Positions 1 through 8,291 of a stretch of 64,000 bases of DNA are shown here, one piece after another. How positions within the stretch are numbered: position 1 is the stretch's first letter; each line of letters starts with the position of its first letter. The notes under the pieces were generated by a model. It was not told where the DNA came from. It made no database searches and worked only from the letters and a program-made list of their open reading frames with translations. This stretch comes from an uncultured Marinifilum sp. (GTDB lineage Bacteria > Bacteroidota > Bacteroidia > Bacteroidales > Marinifilaceae), in contig NZ_OY781918.1 in the NCBI RefSeq assembly GCF_963677195.1, positions 4,638,923 through 4,702,922 on the forward strand. The letters run 5' to 3'. A program made the position numbers and the translations under genes.

Positions 1-533
1 TATTTGTTCCTAACATTTCTTATGGGCTACCAGTTGTCGAACAAATTAATAAAATTGCCAAGAAACCACTTGATGTTCACTTAATGATTATTGATCCGGA
101 CAGATATGTAGAGGCTTTTAAAAAAGCTGGTGCCGATTATCTAACTGTACATTATGAAGCCTGCACACATCTTCATCGTACTGTTCAAAACATAAAACAA
201 CATGGCATGAAAGCAGGAGTTTCCTTAAATCCTCATACGCCAGTTTCTGTTTTAGAAGATATAATAGCAGATATTGATTTGGTTCTTTTAATGAGTGTTA
301 ATCCTGGTTTTGGAGGTCAGAGTTTTATTGAGAATACCTACTCGAAAGTGGAAAAAATTTCCAAACTAATAAAAGAAAAAAATGCATCAACGCTTATCGA
401 AATTGATGGCGGAGTAAACCTAGAAACAGGTAAAAAGTTAGTGGAAGCTGGTGCCGATGCTTTGGTTGCAGGAAGCTTTGTTTTTGGGGCCAACAAACCC
501 AATGAAACCATAAGTAAGTTAAAAAATTTATAA
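1..533 (+). CDS. rpe: Ribulose-phosphate 3-epimerase, 5'-truncated by window edge
   Basis: Interconverts D-ribulose 5-phosphate and D-xylulose 5-phosphate in the cytosolic pentose phosphate pathway. The reading frame is open from base 3 (FVPNISYGLPVVEQI), so the true start lies before the window and the ATG at 84 is internal. Visible family motifs are LDVHLMI with the metal-binding His, the segment VHYEACTHLHRT, LLMSVNPGFGGQ (phosphate/metal site) and EIDGGVN followed by VAGSFVFG near the C-terminus. About 177 residues are present out of a usual 215-220. The gene converges on the next one, with a shared terminator between them. Confidence 0.96.
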   Translation, partial: FVPNISYGLPVVEQINKIAKKPLDVHLMIIDPDRYVEAFKKAGADYLTVHYEACTHLHRTVQNIKQHGMKAGVSLNPHTPVSVLEDIIADIDLVLLMSVNPGFGGQSFIENTYSKVEKISKLIKEKNASTLIEIDGGVNLETGKKLVEAGADALVAGSFVFGANKPNETISKLKNL

Positions 534-542
534 GAAATTTTT

Positions 543-600
543 AAAGACCAAGTGTTTTTGAACCATACCCAAAAGTTGGACATAACACTTGGTCTTTTTT
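543..600 (+). terminator. Intrinsic terminator after rpe
   Basis: A 14-bp inverted repeat (AAAGACCAAGTGTT paired with AACACTTGGTCTTT) is separated by a loop of roughly 28 nt and ends in a T tract. It lies between the convergent rpe and dehydrogenase genes. A-rich sequence on the left arm means it could also serve the minus strand. Confidence 0.75.
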
Positions 601-601
601 A

Positions 602-1834
602 TTATGCCATTATCAGATCTTTACCCTCTAAATAACTCTGTAAATAAGCAAATTGCGGTGTTAACTTTCCATTTTTAGCAATTGTAGCTCTTTCGATGAT
701 TTTATCGGGATCGTCTCGAAACAAAGCGTCATAAACATTCTCACAAAGAGCTTCGCCAAAATCGATAGAAGAATCTCTAGGCAATTCTCCAGGCAAATTA
801 TCAACCGCCATAACAGTAACATTTTTTTTATCAACAAAAGGAATTGTTTCTTCTCCGCTAAATCGATCATAACCATAAAAAGAAGATGCAATTGTCGAAG
901 CTCTTAATGTAGAAGGAATTGGACCATTAATATCGCAACTTACATCAGCAATAACAGAGATATTAAAATCTTCTTGTTTATAATCCTCAGGCTCCATAAA
1001 CTTTGGCGCTTTCGGATCCCAATAATGACAAGCTATAAATAAATCAGTCACTTTTGTGAATTTGCTAAAAGTAGAACGATACATCTCTGGATTTTCATAA
1101 AAATGATTCAAATCGAATATTTCTCCATCAATACGTTCCACATATTTATCAGGATCAATTCTGCAAACTACAGGTATATCATACTCTTTGGTCAGAAAAT
1201 CTTCTGCACTCACCTCTTTCAAATTTAAAATTCTGATAGTCTGCATGGCCCCCATTGCCACACGACCTCCACCAGTAAGCAAAATTTTTATTGGCTTAAG
1301 TTGTATTGTTTTTAAGTAATCGTATATCTCAGCCATATCCTTACACGAACTTGCCGGAGGCAAATCATAAAAGTCTGTTCGCATACCTCTTGCCCGCAAT
1401 GCTTTATATGCTCCAACAACACCAGCCCAATGTCCGAATGCTACTAACCTTTTATTCTTTGTAGTCGTTAAATATTCATAATCGACAAGAGTGATCTTTT
1501 TTTTAATAACCTGCCGTAACAACTCTCTATTATATTCCTGTTTTTTAGCTGTATGCGAGAAAAACATATAAGTTTTATTTGGAATTAAAGTTGGAATACT
1601 AACTTCTTTCACTCCAACTAAAATATCACATTCTCTTAAATCTTCCGTTAAAAAATAACCCTGCTCTCGATACTCTGCATCGGTAAAACATCTAATATCA
1701 CTAGGCTGAATAAAGATACTAACATTAGGATACCGGTTAAATAATTTTAATCCTGTTAAAGGAGTTATTGCAACTCGCCTATCAGGCGGATTTTTAGTTT
1801 CGCGAAGAACACCAACTCTAATTCTATTTTTCAT
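602..1834 (-). CDS. Alanine dehydrogenase/PNT-family NAD(P)-dependent dehydrogenase (saccharopine dehydrogenase-like)
   Basis: A 410-residue protein with the AlaDh/PNT N-terminal domain. The opening IRVGVLRETKNPPDRRVAITP carries the typical RETKxPxDRRVA signature, and DILVGVKEVSIPTLIPNKTYMFF follows. A Rossmann domain comes next with KILLTGGGRVAMGAM near residue 185. The C-terminal half includes IADVSCDINGPIPST and VMAVDNLPGELPRDSS, which are features of NAD-dependent saccharopine/lysine dehydrogenase-like members of the fold. It would act in the cytosol on an amino-acid substrate. Sequence alone does not decide between alanine, saccharopine or another amino acid, so no gene symbol is given. 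It is a single-gene unit convergent with rpe. The start is the ATG of MKNRIRV. Confidence 0.8.
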   Translation of the reverse strand: MKNRIRVGVLRETKNPPDRRVAITPLTGLKLFNRYPNVSIFIQPSDIRCFTDAEYREQGYFLTEDLRECDILVGVKEVSIPTLIPNKTYMFFSHTAKKQEYNRELLRQVIKKKITLVDYEYLTTTKNKRLVAFGHWAGVVGAYKALRARGMRTDFYDLPPASSCKDMAEIYDYLKTIQLKPIKILLTGGGRVAMGAMQTIRILNLKEVSAEDFLTKEYDIPVVCRIDPDKYVERIDGEIFDLNHFYENPEMYRSTFSKFTKVTDLFIACHYWDPKAPKFMEPEDYKQEDFNISVIADVSCDINGPIPSTLRASTIASSFYGYDRFSGEETIPFVDKKNVTVMAVDNLPGELPRDSSIDFGEALCENVYDALFRDDPDKIIERATIAKNGKLTPQFAYLQSYLEGKDLIMA

Positions 1835-2071
1835 TTATAATCGCATTTAGGTGTGAGTAATAATAATTGAACGAACTTTTCACAAATCCTTCAAGTAAAA
1901 AATGGAGCTTCTTCTTTCAATTTAATGATTTTTTAACAGAATTAAGTGTTTTATTTAAATTTTTAACACTATATATTCTGAATTGAGCTTTGTAATAGTC
2001 TGATAAATAGAAAATATTGCAGATTAATTTTAATTACTCATAAAATTCTTATACAATGATGAGTTTTTTAC

Positions 2072-2079
2072 TAATTTTG
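2072..2079 (+). promoter_or_regulatory. Bacteroidota-type -7 element for the tmRNA gene
   Basis: TAATTTTG matches the Bacteroidota TAnnTTTG -7 consensus exactly and ends 12 nt before the first base of the mature tmRNA. The upstream -33 element is not clear. The rest of 1835-2090 is AT-rich and shows no gene. Confidence 0.55.
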
Positions 2080-2090
2080 CATGAATTCTA

Positions 2091-2489
2091 GGGGCTGACG
2101 TGGTTTTGACAGCATGTAGAATTGATATGTAAGCATGTCGAGCGTTGTGATTCCAGCTCGTAAATATCGGATCTCACACTTTTTAATTGGCGAAAATAAC
2201 TACGCTCTTGCTGCTTAATCGAATCATAGTAGATTAAAGCTTAATCACTGCTCTAGGAGCGGCGACGAGACATCCAGCTTATGGTTCCACCTTGTTCCGG
2301 TAAGTAATTGGATGCTATCAATTCAAGGTTAGTTGATAATTTGCTTCGGGTTATCAGCGAAATTTAGAAGATAAGCTAAGGTATCGGGTGTGCTTTCCCT
2401 ATCCTTTGTCGAAAACCAATAAATCACTACGCATGTAGAAAGCCTATTGGTCGCATGTTTGGACCAGGGTTCGATTCCCTGCAGCTCCA
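2091..2489 (+). ncRNA. ssrA: Transfer-messenger RNA
   Basis: The 5' end GGGGCTG pairs with CAGCTCC at 2482-2488 to form the tRNA-like acceptor stem, and GGTTCGATTCC forms the T arm. The tag reading frame at 2189-2218 gives GENNYALAA followed by TAA, the tag typical of Bacteroidota. After the discriminator A the genome reads CAC, so the CCA end is not encoded and must be added after transcription. The RNA rescues stalled ribosomes with SmpB. A terminator follows, and a broken integrase gene lies directly downstream, fitting the tmRNA gene's common use as an integration site. Confidence 0.96.
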
Positions 2490-2512
2490 CACTTTTGAGG
2501 TTAAATAGAACC

Positions 2513-2548
2513 AAAAGACTGTAAATTCACTGATTTACAGTCTTTTTT
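2513..2548 (+). terminator. Intrinsic terminator of ssrA
   Basis: A perfect 14-bp stem (AAAAGACTGTAAAT with ATTTACAGTCTTTT) has a 6-nt loop and ends in a run of T. It lies 24 nt after the tmRNA 3' end. Confidence 0.88.
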
Positions 2549-2644
2549 ATTTCTTACCACATCATTTAAACTCAATAAAAAGCAATAGATAAGTGAACTT
2601 TCTGGTGAGTAATCCCCTTTTAAAACCCACTCACAAAAATTTTC

Positions 2645-3068
2645 ATGCTTACCACTGATAACATTAGTATTGGCATAGACGAATGCCAATGAATCATTAT
2701 GGAGCAAGAAAAAAACAAAAACTCCATCTAACATTCCATTTCTTCCAAAAATTACTGAACTTGTGCAGAAATATGAGAATTTTCCAGGGAAGAAAACCGA
2801 CGACCATATTTTTCCAAACTTTAGCAATCAAAAATTAAATGCCTATTTAAAAGAACTGGCAGATCTCGCATCAATCGATAAAAATATAACTTTCCATATT
2901 GCCCGACACACCTTTACTACAACTGTAACCTTAGCCAATGGAGTACCGATTGAATCAATTAGTTCTATGCTTGGACATAAAAGTATTCGAACCACTCAAA
3001 TTTATTCTAAAGTGGTTAATAAAAAGGTAAGCAAGGATATAAATAAACTTAAACGGAAATTAAAATAA
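2645..3068 (+). pseudogene. Tyrosine recombinase (phage/ICE integrase) C-terminal remnant
   Basis: The catalytic half of a Bacteroidota tyrosine integrase is still readable: ITFHIARHTFTTTV carries the HxxR box, MLGHKSIRTTQIYSKV carries the LGH box, and the Tyr nucleophile is in TQIYSK. Upstream the frame continues through NIPFLPKITELVQKY. It is then broken near 2690: a different frame reads LTTDNISIGIDECQ and meets a TGA. The N-terminal arm-binding and core-binding domains are missing. The ORF that begins with GTG at 2763 is therefore not an intact gene. It is probably the relic of an element that once integrated at the adjacent tmRNA gene. Confidence 0.85.
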
Positions 3069-3238
3069 CTAGCACTTTTTATTTAGCAATACAAATACAA
3101 CAAAATATTCATTGTTAGTTACTTAATGAGTTTGGATCTATAATCCATTCAACTTCTACTAATCTTTTACTCACCTCAACTTATCGGGCAAAGAACCAAC
3201 TACCAAATCCTTAAATATTTCTTTATATGTGTGAAGCT

Positions 3239-3622
3239 TCATATAATATTCCATTTAGGTGCAGTTTTTAATATTTCAGATGATATCCCCAATTTGAAAA
3301 CACTAAGTGGATTTCGTGAATTGTTGAGCTTTCTAATATCACTACCTTTTATTTGTGATTCGATTATAGCCCCTAACAATGCTCTTACCATTGAATACAA
3401 AAACACATATTCAATTATCTTGCTCAATCTCTCTGGATTATGCTTATTGACAAGGTTCTAAAGAATTCCAACAGCAGATTTCATACTAATATCCGGTATA
3501 GTTTTTAAGTCTTTCATTGCATCCCAAAAGCCTAATATCTGATAATTTTGATCTGTAACTTCTGAAAAACTCTTTATTGGTTTTGCTTTTATTGCAGCAT
3601 TATTTACATATATCCGTTTTGA
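3239..3622 (-). pseudogene. Decayed unidentified coding sequence
   Basis: Reading the minus strand from 3622, one frame runs through RIYVNNAAIKAKPIKSF and ILGFWDAMKDLKTIPDISMK. It meets an in-frame TAG near 3460 and continues through NLVNKHNPERLSKIIEYVF and RALLGAIIESQIKG to KTAPKWNII before stopping at 3239. Protein-like character on both sides of the stop suggests a nonsense-mutated and 5'-truncated gene. The C-terminal pattern loosely recalls Bacteroidota AbiEi-type antitoxin proteins, but I cannot establish that. Apart from this, 3069-3828 shows only AT-rich non-coding sequence that probably contains the cas operon promoter. Confidence 0.4.
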
Positions 3623-3828
3623 TTAACATGCTATTATTTTTAAAACGTTTGTTAACAGTGTGTTTAAACCCAAATGATTATACTTAACGCTAACACATTT
3701 ACAACAAATTAGAATGTTTTAAGCTAATTAAATCTTATAATCATATTAAGAATATTATTAATTTAATTACAACTAATATATAAATTATTGTAACTTCAAA
3801 TTGCCAAAAAAATTTTAACTATTATACA

Positions 3829-4740
3829 ATGATTGAGCAGAACAAACTCCAAAAACTATTGGAAATAATAGTTTTCCTATCAAGTGGTCTAAAATACACC
3901 CTTAAAGAAATAGCTGAACGTTTCGAGATGTCGGAACGAACCACTTATCGATACCTACAAACTTTTCGTGATGCTGGTTTTATTGTTCCCAAACCTGAAA
4001 ATGGCAAATATTATATCGATAAAAACACACCTTATTTTAAAGAAATTAGTGAACTCTTGCATTTTTCCAGAGAAGAAGCTCAAATTTTACAAAAAACAAT
4101 TCATTCTATTAGCGAAGAAAATCTGCTGAAACAAAATCTGGTAAAAAAGCTGTATGCTCTTTACGATTTTGACAGAGTTGCAGATACAGTTGTGAAAAAA
4201 GAATATTCAGTAAATATTCATAACCTTTTGCAAGCCATCAAATCAAAATCAAGAGTAATTCTTCATGGATACTTGTCGGCAAACAGCAAAAAGCGAAAAG
4301 ACAGAATTGTTGAGCCTTTCGATTTTACAAACAATTATATTGCGACCTGGGCTTACGATGTGGAAGACGGATGCTGCAAAACGTTTAAAAACACACGTAT
4401 TGTCTCCGTTCAAATATTACCTGAACCATGGAAATACAAAGAAAAACACAAAACATTACCAATGGATGTTTTCAGAATTAGTTCTAAAGAAAAAACCGAT
4501 ATCAAACTAAAACTATCAATTCGAGCGGCAGAATTACTTCAGGAAGAATATCCTTTATCGGAAGAATATATTACACAAATTGAAGATAAGCATTTTGTGT
4601 TTGAAGCTCCAGTTTCGAATTTCAATGGAGTTGGTCGTTTTATAATGGGTTTGTGCGACGAAATTGAAATTATTCATCCCCAATCTTTAAAGGATTTTAT
4701 AAAAAATAAAGCAGAAAAAATTTTAACTGTCAATAGTTGA
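3829..4740 (+). CDS. HTH-WYL transcriptional regulator at the head of the cas operon
   Basis: A 303-residue cytoplasmic regulator. Residues about 5-60 form a winged helix-turn-helix (LKEIAERFEMSERTTYRYL), the DNA-binding part. Residues about 130-205 form a WYL domain (RVILHGYLSANSKKRKDRI then VEPFDF and KNTRIVSVQIL), followed by a WYL C-terminal extension to the end. WYL proteins often sit beside CRISPR-cas and other defence genes and are thought to sense nucleic-acid or nucleotide ligands. Here the gene is the first of the cas run, 47 bp before cas6, so it likely controls that operon. Its ligand and whether it activates or represses are not visible. Its TGA stop lies inside a hairpin. Confidence 0.88.
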   Translation: MIEQNKLQKLLEIIVFLSSGLKYTLKEIAERFEMSERTTYRYLQTFRDAGFIVPKPENGKYYIDKNTPYFKEISELLHFSREEAQILQKTIHSISEENLLKQNLVKKLYALYDFDRVADTVVKKEYSVNIHNLLQAIKSKSRVILHGYLSANSKKRKDRIVEPFDFTNNYIATWAYDVEDGCCKTFKNTRIVSVQILPEPWKYKEKHKTLPMDVFRISSKEKTDIKLKLSIRAAELLQEEYPLSEEYITQIEDKHFVFEAPVSNFNGVGRFIMGLCDEIEIIHPQSLKDFIKNKAEKILTVNS

Positions 4741-4748
4741 CAGTTTTT
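4725..4748 (+). terminator. Hairpin overlapping the WYL gene stop codon
   Basis: AACTGTCAA and TTGACAGTT form a perfect 9-bp stem with a 3-nt loop, followed by three T. The stop codon of the WYL gene (4738-4740) lies within the right arm. It could be a partial terminator or attenuator separating regulator expression from cas6 onwards. The T tract is short. Confidence 0.5.
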
Positions 4749-4787
4749 GAAAATAACTTAGTGGATCTTAAATACAAAAATTGATCA

Positions 4788-5612
4788 ATGAGATTTGAAT
4801 TAACATTAAACCGCACCACAAAGCAACGCATGTTGCCTATGGATTACCAGTATTATATCAGTGCATGGATATACAAGGTACTGAAACAAGCCGATAACAA
4901 GTTTGCCAGCTTTCTGCACGAACAAGGTTACGGACAAAGCGAAACTAAACTCTACAAACTGTTTTGTTTTTCTCGCCTAAACTTCGGAAAACCTAAACTT
5001 TGGAAAGAAAAGAAACTGTTTGAAATATCAGCACATGAAATAAAACTGCAGATATCATTCGATGTTAACGAGGCTGCAACAACTTTTATAAAAGGCTTGT
5101 TTATGCAACAGGAGTTTTACCTGGGCGATAAATTCAACGGTATCGATTTTAAGGTTGCAAATGTTGCTGCACTGCCCGAACCCATTTTCTCAGAAACCAT
5201 GCACTACCGCTTGCAAACCCCGTGGGTGGTTAGCTACAAAACCGAAAATGATAAACATCCACAATACCTCTCTCCTACCAATACAAACTTTGAAACATTA
5301 ACCATTAAACACATAAGTGAAAAATTTAACAACACACGAAATACAGAATCTGTTTTGCCGATTCAGATAAAATTAAAGCTAACAAATGATTTTAAACGAT
5401 CGGGTTTTGTAATGAAACCAGGAACCAGAGAACAGAGTCGTATTGTTGGAAATTTGTTTGAATTTGATTTGACTGCTCCGCTTGAGGTGCAACAGATGGT
5501 TTGGAATGCTGGGGTGAGTGAGAAAAGTAGTAGTGGATTTGGGTGGTTGGAGAAAAAATCAACCTCTGACAGAGTTCAGAACTCTGTTAGAGATAAAACT
5601 GAAAAACGATGA
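4788..5612 (+). CDS. cas6: Cas6 CRISPR RNA endoribonuclease
   Basis: Cas6 cuts the pre-crRNA within each repeat to leave an 8-nt 5' handle and stays bound to the 3' end in Cascade. The 274-residue protein begins with a ferredoxin-like fold (MRFELTLNRT). His44 in FASFLHEQGY is at the position typical of the Cas6 general base. The Gly-rich C-terminal loop is GVSEKSSSGFGW (residues about 242-253), which is characteristic of the family. Beyond the fold is an unusual tail, SDRVQNSVRDKTEKR. It is encoded by a palindromic repeat element that also occurs in the next gene, so the native C-terminus has probably been replaced. The stop overlaps the next start (ATGA). Confidence 0.95.
   Translation: MRFELTLNRTTKQRMLPMDYQYYISAWIYKVLKQADNKFASFLHEQGYGQSETKLYKLFCFSRLNFGKPKLWKEKKLFEISAHEIKLQISFDVNEAATTFIKGLFMQQEFYLGDKFNGIDFKVANVAALPEPIFSETMHYRLQTPWVVSYKTENDKHPQYLSPTNTNFETLTIKHISEKFNNTRNTESVLPIQIKLKLTNDFKRSGFVMKPGTREQSRIVGNLFEFDLTAPLEVQQMVWNAGVSEKSSSGFGWLEKKSTSDRVQNSVRDKTEKR
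5564..5592 (+). repeat. Palindromic element copy 1, inside cas6
   Basis: Arms CTCTGACAGAGTT and AACTCTGTTAGAG surround the loop CAG, with one T for C difference between the arms. It is translated as part of the Cas6 tail. Copies 2 and 3 lie at 5828-5860 and 6265-6297, bracketing and entering the Y1 transposase gene. Confidence 0.85.
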
Positions 5613-6238
5613 ATCCTGAAAAATTACAATGCGGCAAATTTTACCATATCTATTCGCACGGAGTAGGTAAGCGAAACGTATTTAATGTAACCGAGAACTA
5701 TGAGTTTTTCCTTGATTTATACGATAAACACATTGTTCCTATTGCCGACACTTATGCTTGGGTACTTATGCCTAATCATATACATTTTTTGGTAAAAATT
5801 AAATCGGAAGAGGAAATTAATTCCTTTATCTCTGACAGAGTTTCAAACTCTGTTAGAGATAAAAACGAAAAACCCTTAAAAATAGGCTCGCCATCGCAGC
5901 AGTTTGGAAAACTTTTTAATGCTTATGCCCAATCGTTTAACAAATGGAGCGGAGCACGTGGATCTTTGTTCGAACGCCCTTTTAAGCGTAAGCAAGTTGA
6001 TAATTTAAAATACCTAAAACAACTAATATTATATGTACATAACAATCCAGTACACCATGCTTTCTGCTCTCACCCAGTTGAGTACCCTTGGAGCAGTTAT
6101 CTGACTTGTATTTCTATAAAACCAACAAAATTACAGCGCAATATGGTTATTGGCTGGTTCGATAATGAAGCGAACTTTAAAACAAAACATGGTGAGAAAC
6201 TGAATTTTGAGGATTTAGAGAGTTGGCTGGGTGTGTAA
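5609..6238 (+). CDS. REP-associated tyrosine (Y1 HUH) transposase, RAYT-like
   Basis: A 209-residue single-strand transposase of the IS200/REP-associated Y1 class. FYHIYSHGVGKRNVF opens the fold, and YAWVLMPNHIHFLVKI carries the HxH (HUH) metal motif near residues 50-65. ERPFKRKQVDNLKYLKQLI and YVHNNPVHHAF carry the C-terminal helix with the candidate catalytic Tyr, and YPWSSY ends the domain. RAYTs mobilise short palindromic REP sequences, and three related palindromes lie at 5564, 5828 and 6265. The middle one is inside this gene and encodes SDRVSNSVRDKNEK without breaking the frame. The gene overlaps cas6 by 4 nt (ATGA), so it is translationally coupled and lies inside the cas operon. Confidence 0.88.
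   Translation: MNPEKLQCGKFYHIYSHGVGKRNVFNVTENYEFFLDLYDKHIVPIADTYAWVLMPNHIHFLVKIKSEEEINSFISDRVSNSVRDKNEKPLKIGSPSQQFGKLFNAYAQSFNKWSGARGSLFERPFKRKQVDNLKYLKQLILYVHNNPVHHAFCSHPVEYPWSSYLTCISIKPTKLQRNMVIGWFDNEANFKTKHGEKLNFEDLESWLGV
5828..5860 (+). repeat. Palindromic element copy 2, inside the Y1 transposase gene
   Basis: Arms ATCTCTGACAGAGTTT and AAACTCTGTTAGAGAT flank a single C, with one difference between the arms. It is 33 nt long, a whole number of codons, and preserves the frame. Similarity to copy 1 continues a little past the palindrome: both translations continue as DK, one residue, then EK. Confidence 0.88.
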
Positions 6239-6264
6239 ATTGACTTTTTTACTTCTTTTTTTTT

Positions 6265-6297
6265 ACCTCTGACAGAGTTTGGAACTCTGTCAGAGGT
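6265..6297 (+). repeat. Palindromic element copy 3, intergenic
   Basis: Perfect 15-bp arms ACCTCTGACAGAGTT and AACTCTGTCAGAGGT have the loop TGG. It lies between the Y1 transposase gene and cas8b. No T tract follows on either strand, so it is not a convincing terminator. Confidence 0.88.
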
Positions 6298-6330
6298 GAA
6301 ATACAAAACAAGAAAATTAAGAATAATACT

Positions 6331-8280
6331 ATGATACAAGAAATAATAAACTACACCAAACACCTAAAGGAGAATTCCCCATTGGTGTTTCAACGAAACC
6401 TAGAGCCGAGCAAAGGTCTCCATATTTTTATTGAACTAGATGATGATGGGAATTTGATAAATTTCCCAGGAGAAAAAGGCAAGCAATGGGATTATTATGA
6501 TGGGAAGACTAAAACTGAATTTCTGAACAATATCGCAAGATATGATTTGGCATCAACTTACATAACCATGAATAAGCAAAAGAAGTTTGATGCAAAACAA
6601 AAGATTCATTCAGCGTCGCCTTATGCTTTATCATTCAATTTCAATTTTTCAAACGATGATAAAGAATTATATGGAATTTTAACTAAACCTACTAAAGAAC
6701 AGAAAAAAAGGAATAATAGAAAAATTAAGAAGAAGCGAGTTGAAATTGTTGTTAGTAGAATCGATGAATATTTTGAAAACACAAAAAGTGTCTTTCAACT
6801 AAGCGAAGAAGAAATTCAATGGGCTGATACTTTTAAATTAATACTAACAACAAAATTAAAAGGAAAAATTCAAGAAAATATAAAGAGCATATTACCTATT
6901 AAAGCTGTTTGGGATAGTCTGTCAGAAAAAGAATATTGCAAGCTTTATCTGAAAAATATCTCGCTGGAAACCTATGAAAATATTTATGAACCTTATTTAT
7001 CAAAAAATATTTATAACAAAGACGTATATAATGTTAATAATGAAAACAAAACTTATGGAGTAATTGATTTTTATACAACTTTCGCTGATAAAAAACAATT
7101 TTTGAAGCACAAAACTGCATTTTACAAAGATGGTATTAGTCAACGTTACTCTGGAAAAGACGCACAGCTATTAAAAGACTTTGAACAACTGAAAAAAAGT
7201 AAAGTTTTTCCAAATCCGTTACCTTTATTCATAGACAAGAAAGAATTTACAAATACTGATTTGATTATAAAGATTTTCAAAGAGGAAGGTGTTGTGAGTT
7301 ATCCTGAAATTTTAAAACAATTTTACCGAAACAATGAAGAAAAGGTTTTAGAAAATTACTACCTACTTTTCTTTTCCGGTCTTAATATTGAAGACTTCGA
7401 TTTCGTTTCTCGTTTTCGCTATTACCTTGAAAAAGACGGGCAAAAGCCCAAAATTAAAAACCTGTTTGTTTTAACTAAAGACAAAGAGATATTGCAAGAT
7501 TATTCCATAAACAACATCTTCCATTTCGAAGCTGATATTGTTGGCAGGATATTTAATAACTCATTAGTAAAAATAAAAGACAACAGTTACTCAACGAGCT
7601 ACTTTGGCGAAGTGAAACCCGAATTTGTTAGTGGCGGCGAACCTGTCTATCAAATGATAATGAAATACCGCAAAGCGTTTTACGATTATATCTATAAATC
7701 CAAAGAACAGGCAATTAGCTGCCTAATGTGGGATGAAATTATGTGGAACTCCATAATTGCAGATTTAAGAAACGATTCAAACGACAGCAAAGGGTATTCT
7801 ACCCGAGAATATGGTATAAAACAGAAACTAAATATATGGTTTAGCTTATATAATTATTTCACTAACAATATAAAGAGAACAGATATGGCATCAAAAATTC
7901 CTGAATTATTAGAAAAAATGAAAAGCGTTGCCAACAACGAAAATGAAGTATTGGCAACTACCGAAGAGTTCGCATTTGCATGCGGACAAGTTATTTATTA
8001 TTTGCTTAACCAAAGTAGAGCAAGCGAACGTACTCATGCTTTGCTTGAACCATTTTTGCAAAAAGTTAAAATTGTACAGTTGCAAAACAGTATAGCCCAA
8101 GCCATAAACACCTATAAGCACGAGATTAGTTTTGGTAAAGGACGCTTTGAAAAGTTATCGGCACAAGTACTTGCTTTTGAAAGTGACGAGAACCTAAAGG
8201 ATTACTTACGCTTGATTTTAGCTGGATATTTTGCTCCTGCAGCTATTTACGAGAAAAAAGAAAAATTAATTAACGAATAA
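6331..8280 (+). CDS. cas8b: Type I-B Cascade large subunit Cas8b (Csh1-like)
   Basis: A 649-residue protein in the canonical large-subunit position before cas7, cas5 and cas3. The large subunit reads the PAM and helps Cas3 recruitment. Primary-sequence landmarks are weak in this family. The visible support is the N-terminal segment around residues 20-60, the FKEEGVVSYPEILKQFYRN segment, and a helical C-terminal region (FACGQVIYYLLNQSRASERT, then GYFAPAAIYEKKEK) resembling Csh1/TM1802-type Cas8b, which supplies the small-subunit function. No CxxC zinc finger is evident. It starts 92 bp after the Y1 transposase gene and ends 11 bp before cas7. Confidence 0.85.
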   Translation: MIQEIINYTKHLKENSPLVFQRNLEPSKGLHIFIELDDDGNLINFPGEKGKQWDYYDGKTKTEFLNNIARYDLASTYITMNKQKKFDAKQKIHSASPYALSFNFNFSNDDKELYGILTKPTKEQKKRNNRKIKKKRVEIVVSRIDEYFENTKSVFQLSEEEIQWADTFKLILTTKLKGKIQENIKSILPIKAVWDSLSEKEYCKLYLKNISLETYENIYEPYLSKNIYNKDVYNVNNENKTYGVIDFYTTFADKKQFLKHKTAFYKDGISQRYSGKDAQLLKDFEQLKKSKVFPNPLPLFIDKKEFTNTDLIIKIFKEEGVVSYPEILKQFYRNNEEKVLENYYLLFFSGLNIEDFDFVSRFRYYLEKDGQKPKIKNLFVLTKDKEILQDYSINNIFHFEADIVGRIFNNSLVKIKDNSYSTSYFGEVKPEFVSGGEPVYQMIMKYRKAFYDYIYKSKEQAISCLMWDEIMWNSIIADLRNDSNDSKGYSTREYGIKQKLNIWFSLYNYFTNNIKRTDMASKIPELLEKMKSVANNENEVLATTEEFAFACGQVIYYLLNQSRASERTHALLEPFLQKVKIVQLQNSIAQAINTYKHEISFGKGRFEKLSAQVLAFESDENLKDYLRLILAGYFAPAAIYEKKEKLINE

Positions 8281-8291
8281 AAAACAATATC

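Noticed and set aside
6241..6300. Palindrome copy 3 as a transcription terminator within the cas operon
   Set aside because: No T tract follows on either strand, and the same palindrome occurs twice inside coding sequence.
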